Positions 22,791 to 34,900 of a stretch of DNA of 64,000 bases are shown piece after piece; position 1 is the first letter of the stretch; each line of letters starts with the position of its first letter. Both the position numbers and the translations under genes were made by a program. The notes under the pieces are model-generated. The model saw only the letters and a list, made by a program, of their open reading frames with translations, ran no database searches and was not told the origin of the DNA. The DNA comes from Diphasiastrum complanatum (lineage: Eukaryota > Streptophyta > Lycopodiopsida > Lycopodiales > Lycopodiaceae), in contig CM055092.1 in the NCBI GenBank assembly GCA_029204225.1, positions 60,983,302-61,047,301 of the forward strand. The letters are read 5' to 3'.

Positions 22791-23160
22791 TTTTTGAGTA
22801 AAAAAAAGATAAGAATTTTTTTATGGAATATGTAGCTTATGAGTACACTGAGCTGAAGCTTATTTACACCAGAATTCAATAGACTAAAATATTGGTTTTT
22901 TTCATCTTCCCAAAATTCTAAGTCCTTGAAGAATATGTTGAAATAAATGAAAGGTGCAGATTTTAGGGATTTGGTTGAAAGTTAGTTTTGAGTATTCTTT
23001 GCTTTTGGAAATAATAAATGTGCTCAATTTGTAAATAACCACACAAAGAACAAGTTTGTTTTTTATAGCGTCAAAATCTGAGGTTGAACAGAAAAGTTAT
23101 AGAGGTTTGAAAATAACAAGAAATTTTTGGGCTGAAGCAATTTCAATAATTGTTATCTGC
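22791..23160. other. No gene seen
   Basis: AT-rich sequence with no frames of note, separating the unidentified tract from the next copia fragment. Confidence 0.5.
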
Positions 23161-23164
23161 AAAA

Positions 23165-24480
23165 CTACTCAAGCACTAAAGTAGTTGACTCAAAGACTCC
23201 ATTCGAAGCGCTTCGTGGATACAAAGCAAGTCTGAAGCACCTCCAAGTGTTTGGTTGTGTGCAAATTTCGTTTGACCTGAGAAAGAAGCTTGATCCTGCC
23301 AATTGAACAAGTATCTTCATTGGATACTCGACATCACACAAGCCTATTGAATCTACGATGTCAATGGTGCCGAATCACAGTCAGTTGAGATGTCATCTTC
23401 CTCAAAGATAGATTTTACGACTTCAAGTAGAAGCAACCAATGCAAGAGTTTTTCCAATGACTCTCATTACCATCAACAGGCTTCAACCTACAATTGTTCC
23501 AACAACAATCGAAGATATCCATGTCACACAGCAAGGAGAATTATCATCTCAACAATCAACTAGTGTTCGAAGGTCTACTCGATATCAACAAGAGCCTGAT
23601 TGTTATATCCCTAAGGCATTCATCAGTTATGATGAACCTGCCTCAGTAGCAGAAGCATTGTCGAGTTCAAATGCAAATACCTGACGTACTACCATGAACG
23701 TTGAGTATAATTCACTGATGAAGAACATGCCCTGGCATCTTGTCGAAGCTCCTCTTGATGCAAAGATTATGACACTAAGTGAATCTTCAAGTTGAAGCTC
23801 AATCCAGATGGTTGTATAACCAAATAGAAAGCTCGACTAGTTGTAAGAGAATATGAACAAACCTACGGAATTGACTACACTGAGATGTTCAGTCCGATAG
23901 TAAGACTTCAATCAATTTGATTACTATTGGTTATTGCAGTTGTTGAAGATCTAGAAGTTCACCAGATGGATGTTCAGACAACATTTCTAAATAGATAAAT
24001 ACAAATATATATTTATATCTATCAACCCGTCCTTCAAGGCCAAGAACACAAGGTATGTAAGTTGCAGAAAACTCTTTACGGCGAGCTAAAACAAGCACCA
24101 AGGGCCTGGTTCGATAGAATCAATCGATTTTTGTTGCAGCACGACTTCATTCCAAACTCTGCTGACTCAAATGTTTATCTCAAACATAGAGGCCCAAGGT
24201 ATGTTATAATAGCTCTATATGTTGATGACTCTCTGATCATCAGCAATTCAAATCAGTTACTTCATGAGACAAAATTGCTATAGTCGAAGGAATCCGAAAT
24301 GACCGATTCAGGCCCAGTGCACTACCTCCTCGGGCCCGAGTGCACTACCTCCTCAGGATCGAGATATCGAGAGATAGAGCAAGCAGAAAGATCGCACTAA
24401 GCCAAGAAATGTATCTAACCAGTGTACTTTATAGTTATGGCATGGAAGACTGCAAGTCAACAGACTCGCCTATGAATCTT
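23165..24480 (+). pseudogene. Copia integrase tail and reverse transcriptase, broken
   Basis: Plus-strand copia fragment from the integrase C-terminus (DSKTPFEALRGYKASLKHLQVFGC near 23187-23260) through the linker (STSVRRSTRYQQEP near 23550) into RT. RT pieces include [13 protein letters not shown] near 23955 (stop-interrupted), LYGELKQAPRAWFDRINRFL from 24074, and the active site ALYVDDSLIISNS near 24212-24250. Multiple stops occur. It repeats the integrase-tail and linker region already present in the 19345-20850 fragment, so the two are separate copies and not halves of one element. A small duplication (GTGCACTACCTCCTC) occurs near 24318-24355. Confidence 0.83.
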
Positions 24481-24551
24481 TAAATGCTTATTTTGAATCT
24501 GATTGGGATGGAGATGTGGAGTGGATTCCATCAGAATACACTTTGCTATCC

Positions 24552-24792
24552 TTTAAATGTAGGATATTTGTATTATGAAAATATGTTCATGAAACTTTAA
24601 AAGCTAGCACGACGACCTACAAAGTTGTTTTTTTTTTAATTTAACCAAATTGGCTTTAGAAAAAAAAAATATTTTATTATTTTTTTTTCTTAAGTTTGAA
24701 GTTTTTGCTTTTTCGTAGGAAAGCGCATTGGCGTGCTAGCTTTTACAACTTCATAAACAGATTTCCATAATACAAATAAACCTATATTTAAA
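24552..24792. mobile_element. Inverted-repeat element (MITE-like), 241 bp
   Basis: The two ends are about 60 bp imperfect inverted repeats: the left arm 24552-24612 starts TTTAAATGTAGG, and the right arm 24732-24792 ends CCTATATTTAAA. Both contain TTTGTATTATG and AAAAGCTAGCAC. The centre is T/A-rich. There is no open frame, so it would be non-autonomous. No clear target duplication beyond the TTTAAA ends is visible, so the superfamily is open. Confidence 0.75.
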
Positions 24793-25980
24793 TAATAGCA
24801 CAATGTATTTTGATGGTTAGTAAGAATTTTTAACCATGTACCAAACCACAATTCTTATTTATAAAAAAACATGTAATGACATAAAAACAGCATTGCACAT
24901 CATGTGCTAACTTTTTGTTGAATCATGGATAGAGATAAAACTCGAAAAATGCCAAGGCCTGCTTGAAAGGTATATCATTGGCTTATCTCGCAAAGAGCAA
25001 TATATAATACGTCTTTTATGAGAAGAAAAAAAAAATGCACAAGTAGTTGTGTACCTCAAGCATCTAGGAAGTACATACAACAAAGCATATAAAAAATCTT
25101 GCTTTAACATCATGATGGCACCTGTAACACAATGTTCCATAAACTTTATGCAATGCAACAACTACATTATAAAATGACGACCAAAAATTATTGTATTGTA
25201 TTTATCGTTATAGACAAGATAGCCATTGAATCATAAATAGGTCAAAAGAAAAGTTCATGGTCATAATTGTAGCTTCATGTTAACCATCAATTTCTAGTTG
25301 CTTCAAGTTGAGCATCACTTCTCAATCACATCCCAAATGATTCTATTTGCTTCTCATTCAATGTATGCAAGGTAGCTAGATGCTATCCACTATCCAACAA
25401 AAATTAGATACATTTGATTGTCCCTCTTCCCAAAATCACATTTTGACCACTAATAAGAATCTCAACAATATTAACTGGCATATGTCAAACATGTTTCTTA
25501 AGCTGCCTCATTATCTTGAACAATTTAACATCATTTTTGAAGAAAGCTAGCCACCATCTAGACTTCATGTAAAAGCTTCACAATAGATCAATACAACTTT
25601 CGTGTTGTGTAGTGAGTCTAGATATGTCCTTTCGCTCACACACAAGCTCAAATTTTCTTTTTGAATTTTTCGATTCAGCAAGCATATTGATACTTTGAAG
25701 TCGTTCTAAAATAGCAACTTTACAACACATCCTACATCTCAAAATGACAAAATATGACATGTTTCTCTTCTCTCCCTCCAAATGAAAAACTAACACAAAA
25801 TTGGCTCAGCAACATGGGAGACAATAGCATTTTGCATATATATGTAGTCTAAAGTTGGAGTAGTCCTCCATGGGATTGTTGTAGCGCAGGCATCCCAAAG
25901 AGAGGCGGGAACCACGACTTAGCTTCCCCGCCTTCAACTCTTGCCGTCCAAACCCACTTGACATACAAGCAGCCAACGAC
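24793..25980. other. No gene seen
   Basis: AT-rich, with A-runs. The short frames on both strands have no domain. Confidence 0.5.
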
Positions 25981-25984
25981 GATC

Positions 25985-26290
25985 AGACTTAACCAACTTA
26001 AAGTTCCGAAACCAACATTGAGATCCAACCTGGCACCATACCAGATTGGGGGTCCCGATGTGGGTGACTGCCTCCAGGCAAGCCGCCCGACATCATCAAA
26101 CTTAACCAACTCAAAGCTTCGTTACAAACGAGTAACATCCATTCCAAGCAAGCGGTCAAACTTACATCAGACTTAACCAACTGAAAGCTTCGTCACGAGC
26201 GCTGGAAGCCAACCTGGCGCCACGCCAGACTGGACAGCCATAAACAGGTAACTTCCACCCAAGCAAGCCATCGAACTCAGCCAACAGATT
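25985..26290. repeat. Diverged tandem repeat, three units of 70-120 bp
   Basis: The phrase ATCAGACTTAACCAACT(T/C/G)AAAG(C/T)T starts three units near 25982, 26095 and 26165. The first and third continue with AACCTGGC(A/G)CCA(T/C)(A/G)CCAGA. Units differ in length and sequence, so this is an old array. Confidence 0.6.
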
Positions 26291-26385
26291 GGAGCCCGTT
26301 CCCCAAGAGCTTAACCCATTCATGTTCGTGCAAGGAACACTCAGAACCACAAGCCGCGACAAATATGGAAACAACGAGTTCCTGG

Positions 26386-26458
26386 ACCAAATGGTCCCGA
26401 CCATACCGTTGGCGCCACGGACCGAATGGTCCCGACGGCATACCGTTGGCGTCCCGGA
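26386..26458. repeat. Tandem duplication, about 36 bp
   Basis: GGACCAAATGGTCCCGACC...ATACCGTTGGCG is followed at once by a second copy with three or four changes. Each copy contains the palindromic core GGACC(A/G)AATGGTCC. Confidence 0.7.
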
Positions 26459-26589
26459 ATACGACCCTCAACTATGTGCCAGATTAAAGAGTTTGAAGCG
26501 GCCTTACAACTAGCGCTCTTACCGAACACTGAATCCCATAAGGTAATCAGAGTCAATTTGAGAAAAATCCCACTTCATTAATAAATCTG

Positions 26590-26980
26590 AGAAGATTAAA
26601 TTTCAAGTGTGTGACCGACCCTAGTCTCCGGGGCGCTGGCATGCCAAGGCGGGTGCCAAGACAACATTCCAGCAAGGGAGGCTAAGACTTGGTTGGAGCT
26701 GGCCCTGAGTCGCAACCCGCACTCCCCTATAGTATTGGTGGAATTCGCCACCTCCCCTCATACCAAGTACTCTACCCAGGCTGGTAAAGCACGTTTTCTC
26801 TCTCTACAATTTTCTCTCTCTAAAATTTATTGATCCCCAGGCTTCCTTTAATCATGCCTAGATCATGTGAGGTGATTGCACATCGATCTGAGCTCTCTGA
26901 ACTTCGCTAGAACCGATCAAAGATTTTCAGCCATAAGAACTTGGCGTCGACTGCATTCTGGTCACAGTGGCGCCGGGAGC
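26590..26980 (+). other. Possible LTR end with TGGCGCC primer-like site
   Basis: A CT-rich stretch with two CTCTCTCTA(C/A)AATT copies near 26805 leads to TGGCGCCGGGAGCG at about 26967. TGGCGCCG is the start of the primer site some plant gypsy lineages use for tRNA-Asp-type priming. GGCGCC recurs within the next 70 bases. There is no gag or partner LTR, so this is a suggestion only. Confidence 0.25.
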
Positions 26981-27331
26981 GTCGCTAGCGCCGATGGCGC
27001 CAGAAGCAGCAGGGGCGTTGTTGGCGCCGGTGGCACCGAAAGTAAAGCTTGTAAAGGTAACTTTACAACAATTGCCCTTTGGTTCATTCGATTTAGAGGC
27101 TAGGTGGTGGCCATGATTTCACCTACCAAACCTACATGCATCAAAACATAACGAGTTTTCCTACAGGAAAAGGGTTTGCCACACAGCACATTTCCTTTTT
27201 TCCAGAAACTAGGCCTTTTCGTATGAGCAACTCCCAACCTCAGCTAGCTTGAAGTTACTTTCATGCTCATGGAATTTCATTCCAAGTGACAATGTTTGTG
27301 TGTTAAAATCGCACAACCTCATTTGGAGTTC

Positions 27332-27421
27332 CATAGTTGCACAGAAACGCGTTTCTGAAATAGTGTTTCTCATAAACGCGTTTCTGGCATAGAAACGTGG
27401 CGTGTTTCATTTGGTTGTAAT

Positions 27422-27466
<45 letters not shown>

Positions 27467-27765
27467 GGAGGGAGAGACTGAGGGAGGGAGAATCCTATTG
27501 TGACCACGATGGGACATTCTAATTTTTTAATATTTTTTTATATTAAAAAAAAGCCTAAATCTAGGAGTTAATGCACCTGAACTGGACCATCCTGTACCCG
27601 AAACATTCGGCAAACTATACAGATGTAATGCTCTTAATTAGAGCTTGGCATCTGATACCCATATTGCCCACAAAAAATCAAAAAAATCAAAAGAAAAAAA
27701 CACACGTTTCTGAGAAACGCTACCAAAATGCAGAAACGCGTTTCCAGAAACGCAGTGCAACTATG
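27332..27765. mobile_element. Foldback element with (AG)18 core, 434 bp
   Basis: The ends are inverted: CATAGTTGCAC at 27332-27342 and GTGCAACTATG at 27755-27765. Inside each end lie copies of the self-complementary AGAAACGCGTTTCT in partly mirrored order. The middle holds (AG)18 at 27425-27460 followed by GGGAG repeats, then AT-rich sequence. No open frame is present. It resembles non-autonomous foldback or MITE insertions. Confidence 0.65.
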
Positions 27766-28946
27766 ATTTGAACATTCCGAAGGAGGCCAACTAGACTAAG
27801 AGAAAAATATCTGACTTTTATTATTGGTTCAAGATTACAAAAAACTTGTAACTACATTAAAAGAAACCAAACTTACCTAATCAGTGACTTATCTTCCATT
27901 TAGATGGCACCACGCATTAAACTATAGAAAACTATGTAGAGGAACTTGTCTGGCAAGAATGAATATGTTGGCAATGTTGCATACAGAATGTAGATTTGTC
28001 AAAATTTTATGTGGGTAATGCTCAACGTACAGCAGGACATATACGAAGGCAATTCCTACGTATAAAGTTGAGGTCAATTTTGAACCAGCTTCGTCCCGGC
28101 ACATGCCACTTGTAAAAGATATCCAATCTAGAAAAGGTTTTCATGCAGACATTCTGGCAAAGAAGACCACAATTGCACATGATTACAGCTTGCTTTGAGC
28201 ATCATTGTTACCAGGATTGAAAATTTGGATGGACATGTGGAACACTAACACAATAACTTCACCCTTTCTCCAGCGAACATCCAAGATGAGCATATCTTTT
28301 ACAGCAGTGAGAATGCTTCTTACCACTGACCATCCTTTGCCGCTTAAGGCTACCAGTAAGTGGTTTCTATCAATTATTTATAATAATTTAAAACTTGCCA
28401 AAGGGCACCTCAAATTTCAGTCGAAACTAGTCAATGCTGCATTTTCGAGTTATAGCAAGATCCCTAAACTACAAAGAACTTCATAAAACAAAATCTGAAA
28501 AAACAGTCTTTTGTGGCTGATAAATCATAACAGCGAGCACAAGACCCACCTCCATTGGCAATTTACGTCAAATTGCTTACATTTAACATTAATGATAAGG
28601 TCAGAAAATCTCGTAACATCAACAGGCCATGCAAAATTTTGGAGCTTTATGGTGTAAACTATATGAATAGCCAGCCTAGAAAGAATGAAAGAATCGGCAA
28701 CCAAATTTGAAAATCACATCAGGAGTGGCACTACTCATATGTCATGTCAAACTTCTGATCTTACTGACTGCAATATGAGTTACATACAATGGTTTCCTCC
28801 AAAGTATCATCTCTTTCAACTCCAGCCATGATGCCTCTCATGTTGTTAAAAAGCCCAATGATAACCTGCTAAAGGATATCAATGCAGGTCAGGACTTAGG
28901 CTGCTCTACAAGAATTAGAAGACACCTGCTACTTGCGAAGTCCAAG
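27766..28946. other. Downstream flank and 3' UTR of coatomer gene
   Basis: No second gene is seen. The part nearest 28946 must hold the 3' UTR and poly(A) site of the minus-strand coatomer gene, but no single signal could be chosen with confidence. Confidence 0.5.
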
Positions 28947-31900
28947 TCACGCTTCCCCATCGACAGGCCACTCTTCATCTCCTTCAGCAGTTCCATTTGC
29001 AAGTGCATTGGCCTCCACAAAAACTTCAGAGCCAGCACCATCCAAAGCTTCATCCTCCCCATACTCTTCTAGATAATCAGCGTTCTCATCCACAGCCTTC
29101 ACATTACAGTACAGGTTTTCAGTGAGGCGATTCTTTATTTAAATGTGAACAGGAGAAGGTGCACGAAGAAATCTAAAAGAAGTAAGCTTACCTCATGCAA
29201 AAAATCTCCATTTTCAACAGCAGACTCATTGAGATTTATCCCCCTAAGTTCTTGTATGGAATCAACATGGCTGCCTTTATAGCTCAAGTAGTCCTTTGCT
29301 CGGAAATATGTTCCTCTGTCATGTGGCAAGTGGGTGTCACGTGTCACAACTAAATGCAAATTTTTACAGCACAAAATTGCTTTGTAAATCATCAACTGCT
29401 GCGAAACAGTTTTGATACCTGAGTTCCTTTGTTCTAGACTCCTCTTTCAAAGCCCACTCCCAGTCTGGAAACAAGTTTGGATACTCCTCTGGGTCTGCAA
29501 GAGACTCTGCTGCCTTTTGATTGATCTGCAAAAATAATATAACTGGATGCTGTAGAACTGGACAAAATTCAACATCCAAATAAAGAGGAAAAAACCATAT
29601 GAACATCAGGCTGTCACTGAAAGAGTTCAATAAATGCTTAAGCCAAATTTGTTCTTGTCAACGCATATAATCCAAACTGAAAAGAAATAATTCTGGCAGC
29701 ACAGAATGTTGGCCTGTCCAGAACTGATGAGCCCTCCCAGCATCGAATCTACAAAGAATCTAAGCCAAAATTTCCAGTCTTCATCAATTTATACAAATTA
29801 CATGATGTGACTAAAATCAGATTTTGTCACTTTTATTGGCAATCACCACTATTCAACAAATGCTCGAGCTATGGATAGAGGGCATCATATATCGAAACAT
29901 GTAGGAGACATAATGGAACTATAAACTCGCTGGAAGTACAAGCTGAGGACTAAAGGAAAGAGCCAGTAGATAAGATCCAAGTTAATCATAGCAAGAAAGG
30001 ACCAAGGCCCAATGAGCGATAAAATAAAACTGTGCAAGCAAAAGCAACAGGACTGGTCACAATAACTATTCCCTTCAAAAAGCAAAAAATTAAAAAGATT
30101 ATTAGTTTTGCAGATGACGTAGACAATCTCCCAGTAAATAACCCTCGTGAGTCAGCTTGCTAACACAAAGACTGGTCAACATTTAGTTTTGCAGAGAAAA
30201 TCCTCCGTTAAATACCCATCATGCCGTTTTGAACCAACAGCCCTGGCCATGGCCCACAATACATGACAGAAAGTCATTGAAGGTTTTTGTTTTCCCCAAA
30301 GACACACTGCATTTTGACAACAATAAGATATCGTTTCCTCTTTCTCTCATTCTGTGACTTCAATTCTCGCTCAAAAGGTATCACAGACGCAAGTACTATG
30401 AGTCAGAAATCAAATCTGACTCTTGACCTTAAAACACGTAGTCGCTTACAAAAGGTAGTAAAGAAAAATTAATTTAAAGACTATCATATTCGATGAAATA
30501 TATACAAAAACAGGTCTTCCTCTTCAATTATGCTTTGAACAAGTTATTGGCATGCAAAAAAAATTTAAGCGTATGCGAACATATTCAGATAGCTACTGCA
30601 TCTCTGCTGCTAGAATGCATGAAAATAAATATGAAAAAAAAACCACATTCGACAATGACCAATGCAAAATTTGAAAGAAAAATCAGGAACATCTCTTGTT
30701 CTAGTAAAGATAGCAAGATGGAGGCAAGTTATGGAAGTTATCATATAAGTGAGAATTTACCTTTTTCAAGTCATTCCGCCAAAGCAAAACAATTTCTGAT
30801 ACCTTACTTGGTAAATATGTCCTTGCCATAAAAGCAGCTTCTGGTATGCGGTTGCTGCAAGAAGAGCTCAGCAATTAAACAAGAATTATCAAGGCAAGTG
30901 CTTACTTTGAGCAATGAGTATCTATTATATATACCTGTCAACCAGTAATTGAATGCACTCTTCCAGTTTTCCAAGCAGAAAGAGACAGAGAAAAGAGACG
31001 TTATGTTTTCCTTGCTCTCTTGCTGAAGTTGCAAGCTTCTCCAAGCCTTCTGCATCTCCTTGCGCAGAATATAAAAGAAGCAAGCCACTGAGATCTGCAG
31101 CGTGACCAAGACATTCTTCTGCAAGAGCCAGCTGTTGACATATGTACAACTGATCATTCCCATGCTTGCAAATGACAGCTTTACAACAATAAAGATCCAA
31201 AAATATATATTAGTTACACCAGCTCCATTCAAAAGTAATTGCATTTTCAGACCACTGTCCAACAGATGAAACAGCATATAAAGTAAGGAAATTCACACAT
31301 ACAAGATGAACTGTTTAGCAAACAACCAAAAGCATCGTGCAGAAAGCAAATATCATTGGGTGCCTTATGAATTAAAGCTGCTCATACAGATAAAGAGAGG
31401 TCAAACGTGCACCAACATTGATTTTTTCCTCTTGACTAAAAAAATTAGACAACAAAGGCATCAGGGACATTCAAAACCAAACAGAACACTTACAGGTGGT
31501 CGGCCTCCAAGAATTTATACACAAAAAATTAACTGATTACATGCAAAAAAGTCAACGAGTTCAGAAGTATAAATTTTTACAAGTAGAGGTGAGGAAGTGC
31601 TCCAAATCCAAGGTAGAGCCTCCAAATGTCCTCCAAGCAACCTGCAAGCTTCAAGATGCTTCCCAACTCCAAGCTAGGATGCCTCCACCTGCAAGTAAGG
31701 ATCTGCAAGCCTCCAAGGATCTCTCCTCCACCTGTGTCCCTACTCTTTAAACACAAAGATAGATAACAAGCTGGCCTCAAGTATTTACCACCCAACCATA
31801 GCTAGATCCAAGCTCCAAGCAAGACCTATCTAGCACCCCCTTGCTAACCATAAACAAATTACAAGCATACCACAACACTCCATAGCATACTCAAGATCCA

Positions 31901-34900
31901 AACCCTACTTATGTCCCATACCATAAGCAAGATCCAAACCTCAAGCATACTACCACAAGAAAGCACTCTACACACTAGTAACAACACTAGAGCATAAGCC
32001 AAGCAAACAAGAGAGATCTCCCCCCCCACAATGGGCGCCCTACTACCCTCATATAGATGGCCCATGGACCCCTCCAATGCACTATGGAGTTCCATGCTCA
32101 TCCAATGAGAGAGAGAGAAGCCTAGGGGAGTTAAAGAATCTCCAAGAGCCTTCATAGGCTTATGGAATGTCAAGAGACTCCTTCCATAACCTATGACTCT
32201 TTGAATGCCTTTCTTGTGGGAGTTGAGAACTCAATGGACACTTTAGAAGGGCGCCCTCCTACTAGGTCCCATTACCCAAGTTGTGCAAGTATACTTTGGT
32301 CCTAGACCAATATAGTGATATGGTTCAAGGTTAAGGCCCAAGGTTTAGAAAAATAGTCATCCAATGACTTTCTAACACGTCACTAGGTTCCATACCTCCA
32401 TCCAAGGAATAAACACCTACCGATCCTTAATCAAGGACACTAATACCTTAATCTAAGGCACCTACCCTTAATAGTAAGGGTACCCCTTATCCAAGGGTCA
32501 CGTGACCCCATACCTCCAACTAAGGTATAGTCACTTGCCTGCCCTTATCCAAGGGCACATACCCTTAATTCTAAGGGTACCTTGCCATATAGCCCCCAAC
32601 ACTAAATGGACTATTAGGGGTCTGAAGTACTGCTAGTTACGTAGGTATGTAACATAAATGGGTATCAAATTTATCGAAGAACAACAAATGCCAACAAGGG
32701 AAGGATGCACACACAGATGGGAACTCTATCTCATGAAACTCGTGTATCACCCTAAACTTTACACCCAAATATTCAAAAAGTCTTACTATTACTTGTCATG
32801 TTTGGACATTATTAGACATTCAACTAGATTAATTCTGATACTAAATGATGCACCTCTCTTTTGATAATATTATTAGTTTAAACTTTACATACACATAGTG
32901 AAATGAATTGGTATTTTATATTTTAGCTGGTCAGCACAATATGTATGTTGAACAGTCGAAAAACTGACTACTCTGGGTAGACAAAGGGGTATACTTGATG
33001 GATGGCTTAGAGAGGTCAAAAGATAACTGCTCAGCGATCAAGGGCCTCACTACGCAGGTGACTACTGGCCTGATTACCTGATGCAACATACTCAGTACTT
33101 AAATAGTGCACTTGAATACCAAACATCAAACGGGTATACTTGATGGATGGCTGAGAGAGGTCAAAAGATAACTGCTCAGTGACCGAGGGCCTCACTACAC
33201 AGGTGACTACTTGCCTGATTACCTGATGCAACATACTCGGTACTTAAATAGTGCGGTTGAATACCAAACTTCAAAATACTGGAAATTAGTCCTGCTTTTG
33301 ATCTTTGGAGTCCATTAGCTGAAGTATGAATGGATCAAATAGGCTGGTTAATACCTCAGTAGAAAAAGGAGGTCAATAACTCTGTGCTGGATACATTGTC
33401 TGTTAGAAAGCATATCATATGCATGCGGTGTCAATTTTTGAAGTTTTAAGACCATCAATCATTAGGCAAATGGACCCGGAATAATCAATGCATAGACCCT
33501 ATTGCCTTGAATAACAATGCTATTGTCCATTATAGAGTAGAGTGCACCTCCAGAGTCCAACAGGAGCACAGGCCTCCTCAATCCCATAACAGATCTCAAA
33601 TTCCATCCGTCCTACTCCCATATAAAAGTATGCAAGCATGTAGGAAGGAAACCAACTCCATTGTTTTCTACCACATGGGAGAGAAGCATCTTACCTTCCC
33701 AGCAGACATTGCTAACTCCCCTAGCTGTTTCCATTTTGACTCACTCTGTGATGCTTCTGCAATAGCCTGGAGATATGTAAGCAGATAATCAGGAAAGTAA
33801 GAAATCCAAGAAACCTTCAAACAAGCAGTACACTCCTGAAATTTCACAGGGAGAGCTCGACAATCACAGTGTCCAGATGGACCAAAACTGTTAGTAAAAA
33901 CTACTACAAAATTAACCCCAACTCCACATTGAACAGGCCAAAAAGGCTTCATACCAGAAAAATTTTCAATGGAGCAAAACCAAAATTCTGTACGATAGAT
34001 CATAGAAACAGGTCCATGTTTATGTGAAGATGAAGAAAAGTTCTTGAATCACAATATCTCCGGCTAACCATAGAAATGAAAATGGCATAGTTTACCTTTG
34101 CCACCTCAAGTTTGCCAAGCTGCACAGCAAGCTCAAACCGATAATCAGCATCAGTTGCTACCTCAAGAGCATCCTCCAACATACCTCTTGATTCAAGGAA
34201 CCTTGCCACACTGAAGAGCAGAAACAACCAGTCACTAGTCAAGCCCTTTAATTCACAGCCTGAGACAATGAAGCCTATGAAAACAATCCTTTGTAGATAA
34301 ATTTTCTTTATTTCCTCACAGAACAGAAATCATATTAACGCAAAAATTCCCAGCTAAAGATCTAGGATTTAATTCGTGTGTATAAGAGCAAGAACATCAA
34401 GGAATAATATCCAAGAGGTTAATGTTTGTGGTGCAAGAGCTCATGAAAGAAAAAGTAACCTACCCATTAGCTTTAGGAGGTGAGCATAAAGCAGAAGCAT
34501 GTTCAAAAAGGAAGGTTTGCAAGATTCAACAATGCTTTGCAGCAAAGCAAAACATAATTTCATACAAACTTGAAAAATAGAACAAATCATGTTACCTATT
34601 TAGCTGCTCTTTCGGAATACTTGGCAGAATCTCCTGCGCTCTTTCCAGATCTCCCCGCAGGACAAGTGTCTTGTACTCAATCAAACTAAGCAACAATGTA
34701 TAGCTCATGACACTGCAGTCCAATTCAAGAGAGAGTGGAGCAAAGTCATTAGTTTGTGGAAAGAAAACTTATTGGCAGAACACAGAGACCTATCAAACTC
34801 AGTATACATACTTGAACTCTTTATCGATAAGATAGACACGACTTTGATTGGCCAAGTATCCAAGTAAGTACATAGGACGATCCAAATGAAACATAGTGGT

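Larger units (their letters stand above)
31132..33694. other. COPB2: Coatomer intron 19, 2.6 kb, with repeats
   Basis: No coding exon is missing between exons 19 and 20, because the phases and family sequence join directly. The intron contains a C-rich, CTCCAAG-repeating stretch (about 31580-32050), a hairpin array (32424-32580) and a 145 bp tandem duplication (32987-33276). It is probably an old insertion, of unknown type. Confidence 0.6.

Noticed and set aside
19345-24480. Reading the two copia fragments as halves of one element split by an insertion
   Set aside because: Both contain the integrase tail and the linker to RT, so they overlap in domain content and are separate copies.
30804-31277. 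157-codon minus-strand frame as a gene
   Set aside because: It overlaps beta'-COP exon 20 in another frame; the true reading is the exon at 30935-31131.
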